Origin: Desulfuromonas acetexigens
GTDB lineage: Bacteria; Desulfobacterota; Desulfuromonadia; Desulfuromonadales; Trichloromonadaceae
Length of the DNA stretch: 64,000 bases
Assembly (NCBI RefSeq): GCF_900111775.1
Contig: NZ_FOJJ01000041.1
Location: 62,001-126,000 of the forward strand
Reading direction: 5' to 3'
The notes under the pieces were generated by a model, which saw only the letters and a program-made list of their open reading frames with translations, had not been told where the DNA came from and made no database searches. Positions 7,243 to 15,393 of the stretch are shown here, in pieces (the stretch's first letter is position 1; each line of letters begins with the position of its first letter). Both the position numbers and the translations under genes were made by a program.

Positions 7243-9006
7243 ATGGCCACCTTCTGCATTAATTTTATTTCATTGTTTTTCTTCTTTAGCTTGCTATCAA
7301 CAGCAAGCATTGCTGAAACAGACCAAACTACGTCATTCCATGGATATGATGAAAATGATAAAAGAGAATACAATAGATCAATAACCGAACAGAGTTTCAA
7401 TAGCAATTTAGGATTAATCATTGAACTTGCTAAAAGTGGTGACATAACTGCTCAAAAAGATCTTGGTAAAAAATATTTATACGGTGAAAATTTCCTTCAA
7501 GACTACAATAAGGCAATCTACTGGTATAGAAAAGCAGCAGATACAGGTGATTTGGATGCTCAATTTAATTTAGGAATTTGCTACTATCAGCGACTTGACC
7601 AACCAGAAGATTTGACAGAAATGTTTTACTGGCTGGAAAAAGCCGCGTCTAAAGATCATTTAGAAGCGCAACAAATGTTAGATGTTGCATATGCTCAAAT
7701 TCTTGAAATTGGTAGCAAAGCATTCAATGAAGGTAATTACGAAATTGCATTCAAATTTCTCAAAATTGCTGCAGAAAAAGGCTATTCTGACGCACAATTG
7801 AAAATCGGGCAAATGTATGCACGCGGTAATTACGTTGATCAAGATGACAAGATGGCAGTTAAATGGTTTACAATGGCATCTAATCAGAACCATGGTTTAA
7901 GTACTGCGTTGTTGGGAAACATGTACATGAACGGTAGAGGTGTTGAAAAAGATCTCAACATAGGCCTAACATTAATATACTATGCGGCTGCCCTTGGGAA
8001 TGAACAAGCTAAATCTATTATAGAAATGACACGGCCTGATCATTTTTTAGCCATATCATCGATTGATGAAAATCGATCAAAAGCAGTTTTATCTTTTATA
8101 GATAAAAACATTACAGAAAAAAGCGAAAAAAAATATTTCTGGCAAGAAACAATTTTTTTATCAAGGTCTGAAGAAAACATTAACGCCATTGACAGCAAAT
8201 TATTAACATCATACAGGGTTGAAGATTGTCGAAGAAATGAATATGGCTTTAAGCAGTTGGAAGATATTGTCATACCTGACCATAAAATCGAAATGGTTCC
8301 AGCAAAGCCTGGATCTTTAATTCATAAATACGTATGTGAAAATTTAATACAGAATTATAATGATTCAGAAAATGAAATATTGTCTAGTGGTACTGGCTGG
8401 TTAATGCCGAGTGGATACATTGCTACAAATCATCACGTTGTGGACGGCCATACCTTAATATCTTTAATTGATGCTGACGGAAAACTTCATAGAGCTTCCA
8501 TTGTTAAAATGGACAAAATCAATGATTTGGCACTATTGAAAATCGATGAACACCCGCCTAATCTACTGCCATTACCCTTGTCTAACAGCCATTGTCTCGC
8601 TGGACAAGAGGTATTTACTATTGGGTATCCACACCCTGACTTACTTGGCCGCGAAGCGAAGGTAACAAACGGTATTGTAAGCTCATCTAAGGGCTTCAAT
8701 GATGATCCGAGAATGCTTCAAATTAGCGTCCCAGTGCAAGCTGGCAATAGTGGTGGCCCCTTAATAAATCCGGCTGGTGAAGTGGTTGGCATTGTTACTG
8801 AAAAACTAGAACCAATGGGGGTTTTCAATAAAACTGGCGATTTTCCCCAGAATGTCAATTACGCAATCAAAATAAACTATCTTGATGCTCTATCAGAAGG
8901 GTTAAAAAAACTACCGACGAGAAAAAGTAAGCCAATTAATAAAGTAACAATTTCTGACTTTGTAAAAACCTATAAAAATTCAGTGTTTTTAGTCATTGCA
9001 AATTAA
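7243..9006 (+). CDS. Secreted Sel1-repeat protein with trypsin-like serine protease domain
   Basis: A 587-residue protein with a signal peptide (about residues 1-23), four or five Sel1/TPR-like repeats (about 60-265; motifs such as AIYWYRKAADTGDLDAQFNLG) and a C-terminal HtrA-like protease domain (about 375-560). The catalytic triad is visible: His398 in NHHVV, Asp428 in NDLALLKID and Ser503 in GNSGGP. No PDZ domain follows. An excellent AAGGAGG precedes the ATG. The gene is AT-rich like its neighbour and unlike the rest of the window. Probably an envelope protease with a protein-interaction scaffold; the target is unknown. Confidence 0.85.
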   Translation: MATFCINFISLFFFFSLLSTASIAETDQTTSFHGYDENDKREYNRSITEQSFNSNLGLIIELAKSGDITAQKDLGKKYLYGENFLQDYNKAIYWYRKAADTGDLDAQFNLGICYYQRLDQPEDLTEMFYWLEKAASKDHLEAQQMLDVAYAQILEIGSKAFNEGNYEIAFKFLKIAAEKGYSDAQLKIGQMYARGNYVDQDDKMAVKWFTMASNQNHGLSTALLGNMYMNGRGVEKDLNIGLTLIYYAAALGNEQAKSIIEMTRPDHFLAISSIDENRSKAVLSFIDKNITEKSEKKYFWQETIFLSRSEENINAIDSKLLTSYRVEDCRRNEYGFKQLEDIVIPDHKIEMVPAKPGSLIHKYVCENLIQNYNDSENEILSSGTGWLMPSGYIATNHHVVDGHTLISLIDADGKLHRASIVKMDKINDLALLKIDEHPPNLLPLPLSNSHCLAGQEVFTIGYPHPDLLGREAKVTNGIVSSSKGFNDDPRMLQISVPVQAGNSGGPLINPAGEVVGIVTEKLEPMGVFNKTGDFPQNVNYAIKINYLDALSEGLKKLPTRKSKPINKVTISDFVKTYKNSVFLVIAN

Positions 9007-9043
9007 CGACCAATCTCAGGCGGCCATAAACACTGCAGGGGAA

Positions 9044-9099
9044 AACCAATCGGGGTCGCGTGGCAACCAACGGGGTCGTGGCAACCAATCGCGGTCGTG
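9044..9099. repeat. Three imperfect ~18-bp direct repeats
   Basis: Three head-to-tail units of the form AACCAAtCGGGGTCGTGGC at 9044-9064, 9065-9082 and 9083-9099, with small differences. They sit just after the protease gene, at the junction where base composition returns to GC-rich. Related GGGGTCGCAAC words occur near 7165 before the protease gene. They might be remnants of a boundary repeat. Confidence 0.6.
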
Positions 9100-9206
9100 T
9101 CTTTTGCGTCCACATCACTTACCCCCCTCCTCAATTCACCTCATCCACCCCTACTCCGAGGAGCCCGAAAACCTCCGAAGAATTCCCACAAATCATGTTG
9201 TAAACA

Positions 9207-9235
9207 TTGACAACACCACCTCCTGTTGTTAATCT
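9207..9235 (+). promoter_or_regulatory. Sigma-70 promoter with operator-like inverted repeat before the TumE-like gene
   Basis: TTGACA (9207-9212), a 17-bp spacer and TAATCT (9230-9235) form a near-consensus promoter. The spacer holds the inverted repeat ACAACA-N8-TGTTGT (9210-9229), well placed for repression by an antitoxin. Transcription would begin at about 9241-9243, at or beside the toxin ATG, predicting a leaderless message. Confidence 0.7.
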
Positions 9236-9242
9236 TTCCAAC

Positions 9243-9524
9243 ATGGACGCCGAACTCTTGTTGAACGAACGCCACATCGTCAGCGAAAACGCATTTGCCG
9301 AGATGGTGGTCTGGCGGGTTCCCGCGCCGCTTTGCGGAAGCGCTCATGTCTTCAAATATCGTCTCGCGTTTGTCGTCGATGGGCAATGCGTGATTCGTTA
9401 TGACAATGAGTCCGGCAAGGGCGACCACAAACACATCGGCGAACAAGAGCTTCCCTATTCTTTCACGACTCCACAGGCTCTGCTGAACGACTTCTGGAAC
9501 GACGTGGACAACCGGAGGTGCTGA
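9243..9524 (+). CDS. TumE-family toxin (DUF6516-like)
   Basis: A 93-residue protein matching the TumE/DUF6516 type: MDAELLLNERHIVSENAFAEMVVWRVP at the start, then FKYRLAFVVDGQCVIRYDNE, GKGDHKHIGE and a PYSFTTPQALLNDFWNDV end. The family is the toxin of a two-gene module; I do not assert its mechanism. The ATG at 9243 is preferred over an upstream TTG because it fits the family N-terminus, and that TTG is part of the promoter. No ribosome-binding site is visible. The antitoxin gene follows after 1 bp. Confidence 0.82.
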   Translation: MDAELLLNERHIVSENAFAEMVVWRVPAPLCGSAHVFKYRLAFVVDGQCVIRYDNESGKGDHKHIGEQELPYSFTTPQALLNDFWNDVDNRRC

Positions 9525-9525
9525 T

Positions 9526-9867
9526 ATGCGTACCGTAACCTTGGGAATCGCGTCCCGCGAAACGATCAATCGCCGCCTGCTGCGGGCCCTCGATAACGAA
9601 GCGCAGGGAACATTCATCAGTTTCGAGTCGCCGGAACTGCTGTTCAAGGTCATTTCCGGCAAACGCTGGGAGCTGCTGAAACTCATGATGGGCGCCGAGC
9701 CCATGACAATTCGCGAGGCGGCGCGGCGCATGGAACGGGATGTGAAAGCGGTTCACACCGATGTGCAGGCGCTGCTCAAGGCGGGAATTCTGCAAAAAAC
9801 CGACAAGGGCTTGATCGTCTTCCCCTTTGACGCCATGCGAGTGGATTTTCTGCTCAAGGCGGCCTGA
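9526..9867 (+). CDS. TumA-like antitoxin, winged-helix DNA-binding protein
   Basis: A 113-residue protein. Its C-terminal half is a winged helix (RWELLKLMMGAEPMTIREAARRMERDVKAVHTDVQALLKAGILQK), close to the HVO_A0114-type DNA-binding family found with TumE toxins. A GGAGGT box precedes the ATG, and the gene starts 1 bp after the toxin stop, so translation is coupled. It is the natural candidate to bind the inverted repeat in the promoter. The toxin-first order is unlike the classical antitoxin-first order. Confidence 0.8.
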   Translation: MRTVTLGIASRETINRRLLRALDNEAQGTFISFESPELLFKVISGKRWELLKLMMGAEPMTIREAARRMERDVKAVHTDVQALLKAGILQKTDKGLIVFPFDAMRVDFLLKAA

Positions 9868-10034
9868 AGAAAAGGAGTCAAAAACGGCAAAAAAAACTTC
9901 TAGCCACGGACGTTTTTACGTCACGCATCACCCCTGGTCATGATCGCGATTTCTGTTAAAATTCAACCTTAGGAAATCTTCGGGCCAACGTTTTTAGGCG
10001 GTTGCCGTTTTACTTATCCACACCGAGGGCGGAA

Positions 10035-10520
10035 ATGAAAAAAGACGGGAACAAAGCCACGCAAGGAACCTCCCGAAAGCGGTTGGAGAAGCTGGCCTGG
10101 TATATGGACAGCTCCATCAAGATTCCGGGGTTCAATGCCCGCCTGGGTCTTGACGGATTGCTTGGTCTTATCCCCGGTGCGGGCGATACGATCGGTGCCC
10201 TGATTTCCAGCATCGTCATTTCGGAAGCGGTGCGCATGGGTGTGCCGAAATCCGTGCTGCTGAAGATGGCCTTCAACATCGCGCTCGATGTTGTCGTGGG
10301 GGCGGTTCCGGTCCTTGGCGACCTTTTTGATTTTGTCTGGAAGGCCAATCAACGCAACGTGGTCCTGCTGAATGACTATCTGGAAAACCCCCGGGAGACA
10401 TTGGCGACCAGTCGCCTTTTCGCCTGGGGACTAGGCGCGGTGCTGGTCATTTTTGCGATTCTGGTCGGTACGCTGGGGTTTGCCCTGGTTCGGGCGCTGC
10501 TCAATGCCGGCGGCGTCTGA
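10035..10520 (+). CDS. DUF4112-family membrane protein
   Basis: A 161-residue protein with the DUF4112 signature: a GLDGLLGLIPGAGDTIGALISSIVISEAVRMGVPK segment, VVGAVPVLGDLFDFVWKANQRN, and a C-terminal transmembrane helix (AWGLGAVLVIFAILVGTLGFALV). The start at 10035 follows a GAGGGCGG box; a longer start at 10002 is possible. Function unknown. A Pmp3-like gene follows 46 bp downstream. Confidence 0.85.
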   Translation: MKKDGNKATQGTSRKRLEKLAWYMDSSIKIPGFNARLGLDGLLGLIPGAGDTIGALISSIVISEAVRMGVPKSVLLKMAFNIALDVVVGAVPVLGDLFDFVWKANQRNVVLLNDYLENPRETLATSRLFAWGLGAVLVIFAILVGTLGFALVRALLNAGGV

Positions 10521-10566
10521 TCTTTTTGACGGATTTTTCGAAAGAAAAAAACTTAAGGAGGAAAAC

Positions 10567-10725
10567 ATGGATCTGGTGCGCATTCTGATCGCCATTCTTC
10601 TGCCGCCCCTGGGCGTCTTTCTACAGGTGGGTTTCGGCGGAGCGTTCTGGCTGAACATTCTTTTGACGCTGCTCGGCTATATCCCCGGCATCATTCATGC
10701 CGTCTGGATTATCGCTAAGCGCTGA
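10567..10725 (+). CDS. YqaE/Pmp3-family small membrane protein
   Basis: A 52-residue, two-helix membrane protein of the UPF0057 (YqaE/Pmp3) family: ILIAILLPPLGVFLQVG, then WLNILLTLLGYIPGIIHAVWII. These proteins are often stress-induced and affect membrane potential or ion balance. AAGGAGG lies just upstream. It is followed by a strong terminator. Confidence 0.93.
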   Translation: MDLVRILIAILLPPLGVFLQVGFGGAFWLNILLTLLGYIPGIIHAVWIIAKR

Positions 10726-10766
10726 TGCATTCAACGAGTCGACAGGGCTCGACCTGGGCTAAAAGA

Positions 10767-10806
10767 CAGGCCGTTTTACTAAAAGTGAAACGGCCTGACT
10801 ATTTTT
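10767..10806 (+). terminator. Rho-independent terminator after the Pmp3-like gene
   Basis: A 14-bp stem CAGGCCGTTTTACT/AGTGAAACGGCCTG (one G-T type mismatch) with a 3-nt loop, followed by GACTATTTTT. It separates the rightward genes from the leftward MoaE-like gene. Confidence 0.85.
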
Positions 10807-10865
10807 GACCTTGCCCCGAGAACGCGCGGACGGAGAAAACGTGTCCCCTATTCCCGTCGCCCTCC

Positions 10866-11234
10866 TCAATCGATACTGAAACTTTCGCACTTCTCGATGG
10901 CTTCGGCCTTGATCCGGTCAAGGAGCAGGGCCAGGGCCGGTTTGACGTTTTCGCGGATGTCGCCGGCGACGATGAGAAAGAGCAGATCGTCGCCGGGGCG
11001 CAGCGTCCCCGAGCGGGCCTCAACCAGCACCCGGTAAATCCCTTCACTCCCTTCGATCTCCCGCCGAATCGCCTCGACCTTGGCCTGATCCACCCGGACC
11101 TCGACCCGGTTGACCGGACTGTGATCCCCCCGCGACCAGGCGCGGACGATGCCGTTGTGCACCAGCACCATGCCGACGTTCTCGGCGAAGGCCGGATCTT
11201 CTTTCAGGGTGGCGATGGTTTTTGAAATATCCAT
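10866..11234 (-). CDS. MoaE-like molybdopterin synthase catalytic subunit family protein
   Basis: A 122-residue protein resembling the short MoaE-like proteins of Desulfuromonadia: VGMVLVHNGIVRAWSRGD at the start (residues 20-37) and RPGDDLLFLIVAGDIRENVKPALALLLDRIKAEAIEKCE at the end, where MoaE has its catalytic lysines. It is shorter than canonical MoaE (about 150 residues), and no other molybdenum cofactor gene is adjacent, so the enzymatic role is uncertain. Confidence 0.55.
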   Translation of the reverse strand: MDISKTIATLKEDPAFAENVGMVLVHNGIVRAWSRGDHSPVNRVEVRVDQAKVEAIRREIEGSEGIYRVLVEARSGTLRPGDDLLFLIVAGDIRENVKPALALLLDRIKAEAIEKCESFSID

Positions 11235-11298
11235 GTTCGTGCCCTTCTCATCACTGTGGCGATGGATTAAAAAATTTCGTGGTATCGATTCGGCTCCG

Positions 11299-12381
11299 TT
11301 ACAACCCCTTGACCAGCTCCCGCGCCAGATCCTCCATCCCTTCCAGCAACCGGTCTTCCTTCCCCTGCGCCGCCCGCGCCGAGGCGAGGGCGGCGGTTTT
11401 TTGCGATTCGACTTCGATGCGTTTGGCCGTAAGCACCGCGCTTTCCCCCAGGGCGCCGAGATGCCCGGCGACGATCTGCCCGGCGGCGAGGGCCTTGCCG
11501 ACCTCCACCGCCCGACTTTCGTCGTTCAAACCCAGTTGGCCGACGGCCAACTCCTGCAAGACCTGATTGAGATTCTCGCGATTGACCAGCAGCACCTTGC
11601 CGTGGCGCAGCAACTCCTCGCGCAGGGCGTCGGCGAGGATGACGGCGGCGGTGCGTAAGGGCTCGACGGCGGCGAAATCGTAGACCGCCAGGGTCGGAAG
11701 ATTGGCGGCGGCGACGGGTAGCGCCAACGCTTCAGGCTCAGGCTCGGCGCTTTCGACGACATGCACCGGCGCCCCGGCCGTTGTCGGCAGCCGCCCCGCG
11801 CCCTTGTCCAGCGCCGCCCGCAGCAGATCCTTGCGCGCCATGCGGTAGAGTTTTTTCCAGGTGGCGACGGCGTTTTTCCGGAAAAAATTCTCGACCTGAA
11901 CAGCGGGTAGCGCCAGCGACGAGACCTCGAAGACGGCACCGGTATGCACATTGATCAGCAGGTAGCGTACCGCTGTGAAGGAACCGAGATGCCGTTCCAT
12001 GAGGATGCCGTAGTCGGCGTGCAACGCCCGCCCGACCTCGCGGGCCAGGCGCCGGTCGTCCCGCAGCCAGTAGTTGGCAGCCTCGGGCTGGCCGCCGGCG
12101 ACCGTCGCCAGATCGGCGCCGTCGACCAGCTCGCAGACCTTGGAGCTATCGAGAACACGGGCGATAATCGGGGCCAGCTTGGTCTCGGCCTGGGCTTCGG
12201 TCTGCTTCCAGCCGAAGCGGGGATCGCCGCTGGAGATCACCTTGAAGTAGACCCGCAGGCGCCCGCTTTCGGGGGGCGCGGGAATGCTTCCGAGCCGCTC
12301 CGTCGGCCGGGCGCAGCCGGTGATAACCAGCGCCGGCAAAAGCAGGGAGCAAAGTAGGGTCGCGAGTCTTTTCCGTTTCAT
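11299..12381 (-). CDS. Lipoprotein with CsgG/LpoB-like C-terminal domain
   Basis: A 360-residue lipoprotein with a clear lipobox (ALVITGC). The C-terminal half starts with TLAVYDFAAVEPLRTAAVILADALREELLRHGKVLLVNRENLNQVLQEL, a pattern seen in CsgG/LpoB-type and related envelope proteins that form an alpha/beta sandwich. The N-terminal half (about 30-200) is not recognised. The start at 12381 follows GAGGGCAG. It may be an outer membrane-associated accessory lipoprotein; the partner is unknown. Confidence 0.7.
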   Translation of the reverse strand: MKRKRLATLLCSLLLPALVITGCARPTERLGSIPAPPESGRLRVYFKVISSGDPRFGWKQTEAQAETKLAPIIARVLDSSKVCELVDGADLATVAGGQPEAANYWLRDDRRLAREVGRALHADYGILMERHLGSFTAVRYLLINVHTGAVFEVSSLALPAVQVENFFRKNAVATWKKLYRMARKDLLRAALDKGAGRLPTTAGAPVHVVESAEPEPEALALPVAAANLPTLAVYDFAAVEPLRTAAVILADALREELLRHGKVLLVNRENLNQVLQELAVGQLGLNDESRAVEVGKALAAGQIVAGHLGALGESAVLTAKRIEVESQKTAALASARAAQGKEDRLLEGMEDLARELVKGL

Positions 12382-12455
12382 GACGACTGCCCTCATTGAT
12401 CGCGAATCGGCTATACTATGCGACAGTGTTTTCCATCCCCCAAAACGAGGACTTT

Positions 12456-12677
12456 ATGAAAAAAATCGTCGTTATCGCCACGGGCCTGCTCGCCCTGCTC
12501 TATCTGCTCAACCCCGGCGCGGGCATTTTCGAGTTGATCCCCGACAACATCCCCTACATCGGCAACCTCGACGAAGCCGGCGCCGTCGCCTTGCTGCTCG
12601 CCTGCCTGCGCTACTTCGGTTTCGACCTGACCAACTTTTTCCGGCGCGATTCGAATCCAAATACCCCCAAGCGCTGA
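12456..12677 (+). CDS. DUF1232-like small membrane protein
   Basis: A 73-residue protein with an N-terminal hydrophobic helix and the FELIPDNIPYIGNLDEAGAVALLLACLRYFG segment, which resembles the DUF1232 motif (DxIPDxIPxxGxLDD). The start follows ACGAGG. It is divergent from the lipoprotein gene on its left. Function unknown. A 54-residue frame at 13710 has a similar C-terminal sequence (RYFGIDLLDIFRY). Confidence 0.75.
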   Translation: MKKIVVIATGLLALLYLLNPGAGIFELIPDNIPYIGNLDEAGAVALLLACLRYFGFDLTNFFRRDSNPNTPKR

Positions 12678-12692
12678 GGACGCCGCCCTCCC

Positions 12693-13613
12693 CTATTCCT
12701 CCGCCAGCTTTCGCCGCTCGTCTTCGGGCAGGCTTTCGACATATTCGAGCATACCGCGCCAGGTATTGCCGAAGAACATCCGCTCGCGGGGGAGGATGTC
12801 GGCGGGGAGTTGCTCGATGCGGCGGAAATGCTCGTCCGTTTCGAGCAGCCATTGGTAGCAGGCCTCTTCCCGCCAGCTTTCCTTGAGATGGGCGGTCTTC
12901 GCCACGGCGCGCACCCACAATTTGAGCTGGCTGCGGGCGATGTGCAGATGTTCCAGAGCATTATCGACCATCCCGTAATGGCCGAAGACCATCGTGCGGG
13001 GCTTGAGGGCGATCATCCGTTCGATGGAGTCGAGGGCCGTGTCGAGCAGAAACTTGGGCGGGGTCGCCGGGCGCATGCAGATCCCCTCCGGAACCGCGCT
13101 CCGCACCCCCGCCACTTCCCCGGCGAAAAGCAGGTCGTCAAGCAGATAGCAGAGATGGTGCTGGGCGTGACCGGGGGTGAGAAAAGCGCGCACACCGGTG
13201 GCACCGACCGTCTCCTGGAAGCCGATGCTGTCCGCCGGCACCGCCGTGATCTCGCCGTAGGCCTCGGCGGTCTTGCCCAGCACCTTGAGAGAGCCCTGCC
13301 AGAGCTTCTCCGGCGCGACCAGATGGCGCACCCCCTCGGGATGACAGATCACGGTCGCCTCGGGGAAAGCCTTGAGCAACTCGCCGGTGCCGCCGGCATG
13401 GTCGATGTGGATGTGGGTCAGCAGGATGTAGTCGACCCGTTCGACCCCGTGACGGCGCAGTTCCGTCACCAGATGGGGGATGGTCGAGAGCGGACCGGGA
13501 TCGACCACCAGGGTGAAACCATCTCCCCGGTAACACCAGGAGCTGATGAACTGGCGAAAGCCGGGCAAGGTCGGCTGATCGAGATCGATGCAAAAAAGGT
13601 CGGCAAGGTTCAT
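12693..13613 (-). CDS. MBL-fold metallohydrolase
   Basis: A 306-residue metallo-beta-lactamase fold protein with the metal motif THIHIDHAGG, a TPGHAQHHLCY second ligand region, an FAGEV aspartate-equivalent position and a GHYG motif. A roughly 90-residue C-terminal helical extension follows. The start at 13613 has AAGGAT and matches the domain start; 13646 is an upstream alternative. Substrate unknown; glyoxalase II-like or lactonase-like activities are possible. Confidence 0.87.
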   Translation of the reverse strand: MNLADLFCIDLDQPTLPGFRQFISSWCYRGDGFTLVVDPGPLSTIPHLVTELRRHGVERVDYILLTHIHIDHAGGTGELLKAFPEATVICHPEGVRHLVAPEKLWQGSLKVLGKTAEAYGEITAVPADSIGFQETVGATGVRAFLTPGHAQHHLCYLLDDLLFAGEVAGVRSAVPEGICMRPATPPKFLLDTALDSIERMIALKPRTMVFGHYGMVDNALEHLHIARSQLKLWVRAVAKTAHLKESWREEACYQWLLETDEHFRRIEQLPADILPRERMFFGNTWRGMLEYVESLPEDERRKLAEE

Positions 13614-13709
13614 GAAAAATCCTTCGATCGGGATGGACGGTGGCACGAAACTGGCCGATTGTCGGCCATCCGGTCTGCACTTGTCAACGTCCCTTGTCGA
13701 CGAAGAAAG

Positions 13710-13874
13710 ATGGAGATCTCCGAAATTTCCCCCTGCAATTTCTCTCTCGTCGTCAAACCCGAACAGGCCACCACCGTTGCCCCGTTGAGCGTCTGCAGGC
13801 GTTACTTCGGCATCGACCTGCTGGACATCTTCCGCTACGTCGGAACCGACGATCAGAACATCACAACCCGCTGA
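13710..13874 (+). CDS. Possible 54-residue protein, perhaps a gene remnant
   Basis: The frame from ATG 13710 encodes 54 residues, including VCRRYFGIDLLDIFRYVGTDDQN. The middle resembles the end of the DUF1232-like protein encoded at 12456 (LRYFGFDLTNFFRR). A GAAGAAAG box is weak. It may be a decayed duplicate or a genuine small protein; the evidence is thin. Confidence 0.35.
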   Translation: MEISEISPCNFSLVVKPEQATTVAPLSVCRRYFGIDLLDIFRYVGTDDQNITTR

Positions 13875-13893
13875 AAACCTGAGTTCTATTTAT

Positions 13894-13944
13894 ATTAAAA
13901 AAACCGAGGAGGGCGCGAAAACCTTTTCGCGGCCCTCTTCGGTT
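13894..13944 (-). terminator. Terminator for the leftward lipoprotein genes
   Basis: A long hairpin with arms at about 13902-13917 and 13926-13944 (AACCGAGGAGGGC against GGCCCTCTTCGGTT). Read on the minus strand it ends in TTTTTTTAATA. It lies 89 bp after the stop of the leftward lipoprotein gene. Confidence 0.8.
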
Positions 13945-14032
13945 AGCCTTGCGATGGAAACGCAATCTGAACGCCCCCCCGTGTCACGCCAATACGCCAA
14001 CCCGCTCCCCTACTACCTGCAACACAGGACCG

Positions 14033-14638
14033 TCATCTCTTGAGAGCGGTCACCGCAGCCGGAGTATCCCTCACCATCTTCCCAATAATCACCCGGTAAA
14101 TATTGGGCATCTCCCGCTCGAAGGCATATTTGGCTCCGACCCAGAAACTTCCCTTGATGACCACCGTCTCCTTCAGTTGATGCTCGGCCAGCGTTCGCCC
14201 GCTCCGATCCAGCACCCAAACCCGGCAATCGTACCAGAATTTCCCATTAATGTAGGTATCGAAATTCCAGTCGGCTATCTCAACCCGGACCCGTTTTTCA
14301 ACCATTTCCGCATCCCCCAGAGTGAAACCCAGAGAGTGCAGGTCGGCTTCGAGATCTTTCCGAATCAAAGTTGCCAGCGGTTCCTTGTTCTGGGTCGTGA
14401 CATCCCAGGTGTTGCCTAATCCGGCCCGGTAATGACCAATGTACGAATGGGCCTTGTCACCGGAAGTTATGAAAGGACGTTTATCGTTGACCTCGACCGC
14501 CACGACGATGTTCAAGGGAGACGACGGTTGTGCCATTGGTTCATAGGCCAAGCGGATGTTTTGGCCAGCCACACAGCCCGAGAGGATAAGAAGACCGCCC
14601 AACAGTGAAAAACAGCGAAAAAATACGTTGACGTTCAT
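14033..14638 (-). CDS. Putative lipoprotein (YajG-like N-terminus)
   Basis: A 201-residue lipoprotein with the lipobox LLILSGC. The stretch LNIVVAVEVNDKRP near the N-terminus is like the VxDxR start of YajG-type lipoproteins, and the rest forms an alpha/beta sequence (VRVEIADWNFDTYINGKFWYDCRVWVLDRSG). Its neighbour upstream on the same strand is another lipoprotein, 59 bp away, so the two probably work together at the outer membrane. Function unknown. Confidence 0.7.
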   Translation of the reverse strand: MNVNVFFRCFSLLGGLLILSGCVAGQNIRLAYEPMAQPSSPLNIVVAVEVNDKRPFITSGDKAHSYIGHYRAGLGNTWDVTTQNKEPLATLIRKDLEADLHSLGFTLGDAEMVEKRVRVEIADWNFDTYINGKFWYDCRVWVLDRSGRTLAEHQLKETVVIKGSFWVGAKYAFEREMPNIYRVIIGKMVRDTPAAVTALKR

Positions 14639-14697
14639 GGATTTATCCTTTTCCGGCAGTAAAATTGGAACGGAGCGTGGGAAATTCGCCGAAGCCT

Positions 14698-15393
14698 CTA
14701 TTTCTTAAGGACCTTATCCGCTTCGATCTGGCGGAAGATGTCATGGAGCGATTCAGCGTAAATCTCTTCGCGCTTCCCCTCCAAGGGGTAAAAGGGATAA
14801 ACAAAAATCAGCACCGCCTGCACCCAGTTATTCAGAGATGCACGACGCTGATAGGTGCGGACCAGATTATTGTGCTGATCGAAGAGACTGGCGGTAATCG
14901 TATAATTCCAAGTGTAAGGCATCGGAATCAAGGTCAGACTCAAAGTACTGACGGTTGCGCTCAGACACTGCTGCTTGAATGAAGATTCCTCGAAGAAATC
15001 CACCTGCAGGGTATATTCGTGTCCAGCCCGGAAGCTGTCCAATTCCTGACGTCGCTTGGGATTGTTGACGTCGTCAGGTGATTCGGTAAAGGTGACGTAC
15101 TGGGAAATGTTACTGATCTCGCCGAGCGCATCGCGGAATAGGTTGTCAAAATCTTTTACCCCATGCCCTTGCAGCTTGGGGATGGCATCGAAACCGTGTT
15201 CTTGCGTCAAATGCCGGATCAAGAAAAAGATGCTCACCTTTTGGGCGCCGGAATTCTTTTCGGCGGGTCGCCCGTAAGCCCCCGACATCGGCGAACGGGA
15301 GGCGGCACAGCCAACCAACATCCCAACCATCAAAACCACCGTTACCAGTCCCAACCAATATTGGACCGCCTTGCACCAATGCTTTCGCTGCAT
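14698..15393 (-). CDS. Putative lipoprotein, unknown function
   Basis: A 231-residue protein with a signal ending in a lipobox (VGMLVGC). The mature part contains YTLQVDFFEESSFKQQCLSATVSTLSLTLIPMPYTWNYTITASLFDQHN, and a short hydrophobic stretch (WVQAVLIFVYPFYP) near the C-terminus. The start at 15393 follows TAGGAGGG; a longer frame to 15474 has no such support. It is the first gene of a two-lipoprotein unit. I do not recognise the family. Confidence 0.65.
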   Translation of the reverse strand: MQRKHWCKAVQYWLGLVTVVLMVGMLVGCAASRSPMSGAYGRPAEKNSGAQKVSIFFLIRHLTQEHGFDAIPKLQGHGVKDFDNLFRDALGEISNISQYVTFTESPDDVNNPKRRQELDSFRAGHEYTLQVDFFEESSFKQQCLSATVSTLSLTLIPMPYTWNYTITASLFDQHNNLVRTYQRRASLNNWVQAVLIFVYPFYPLEGKREEIYAESLHDIFRQIEADKVLKK

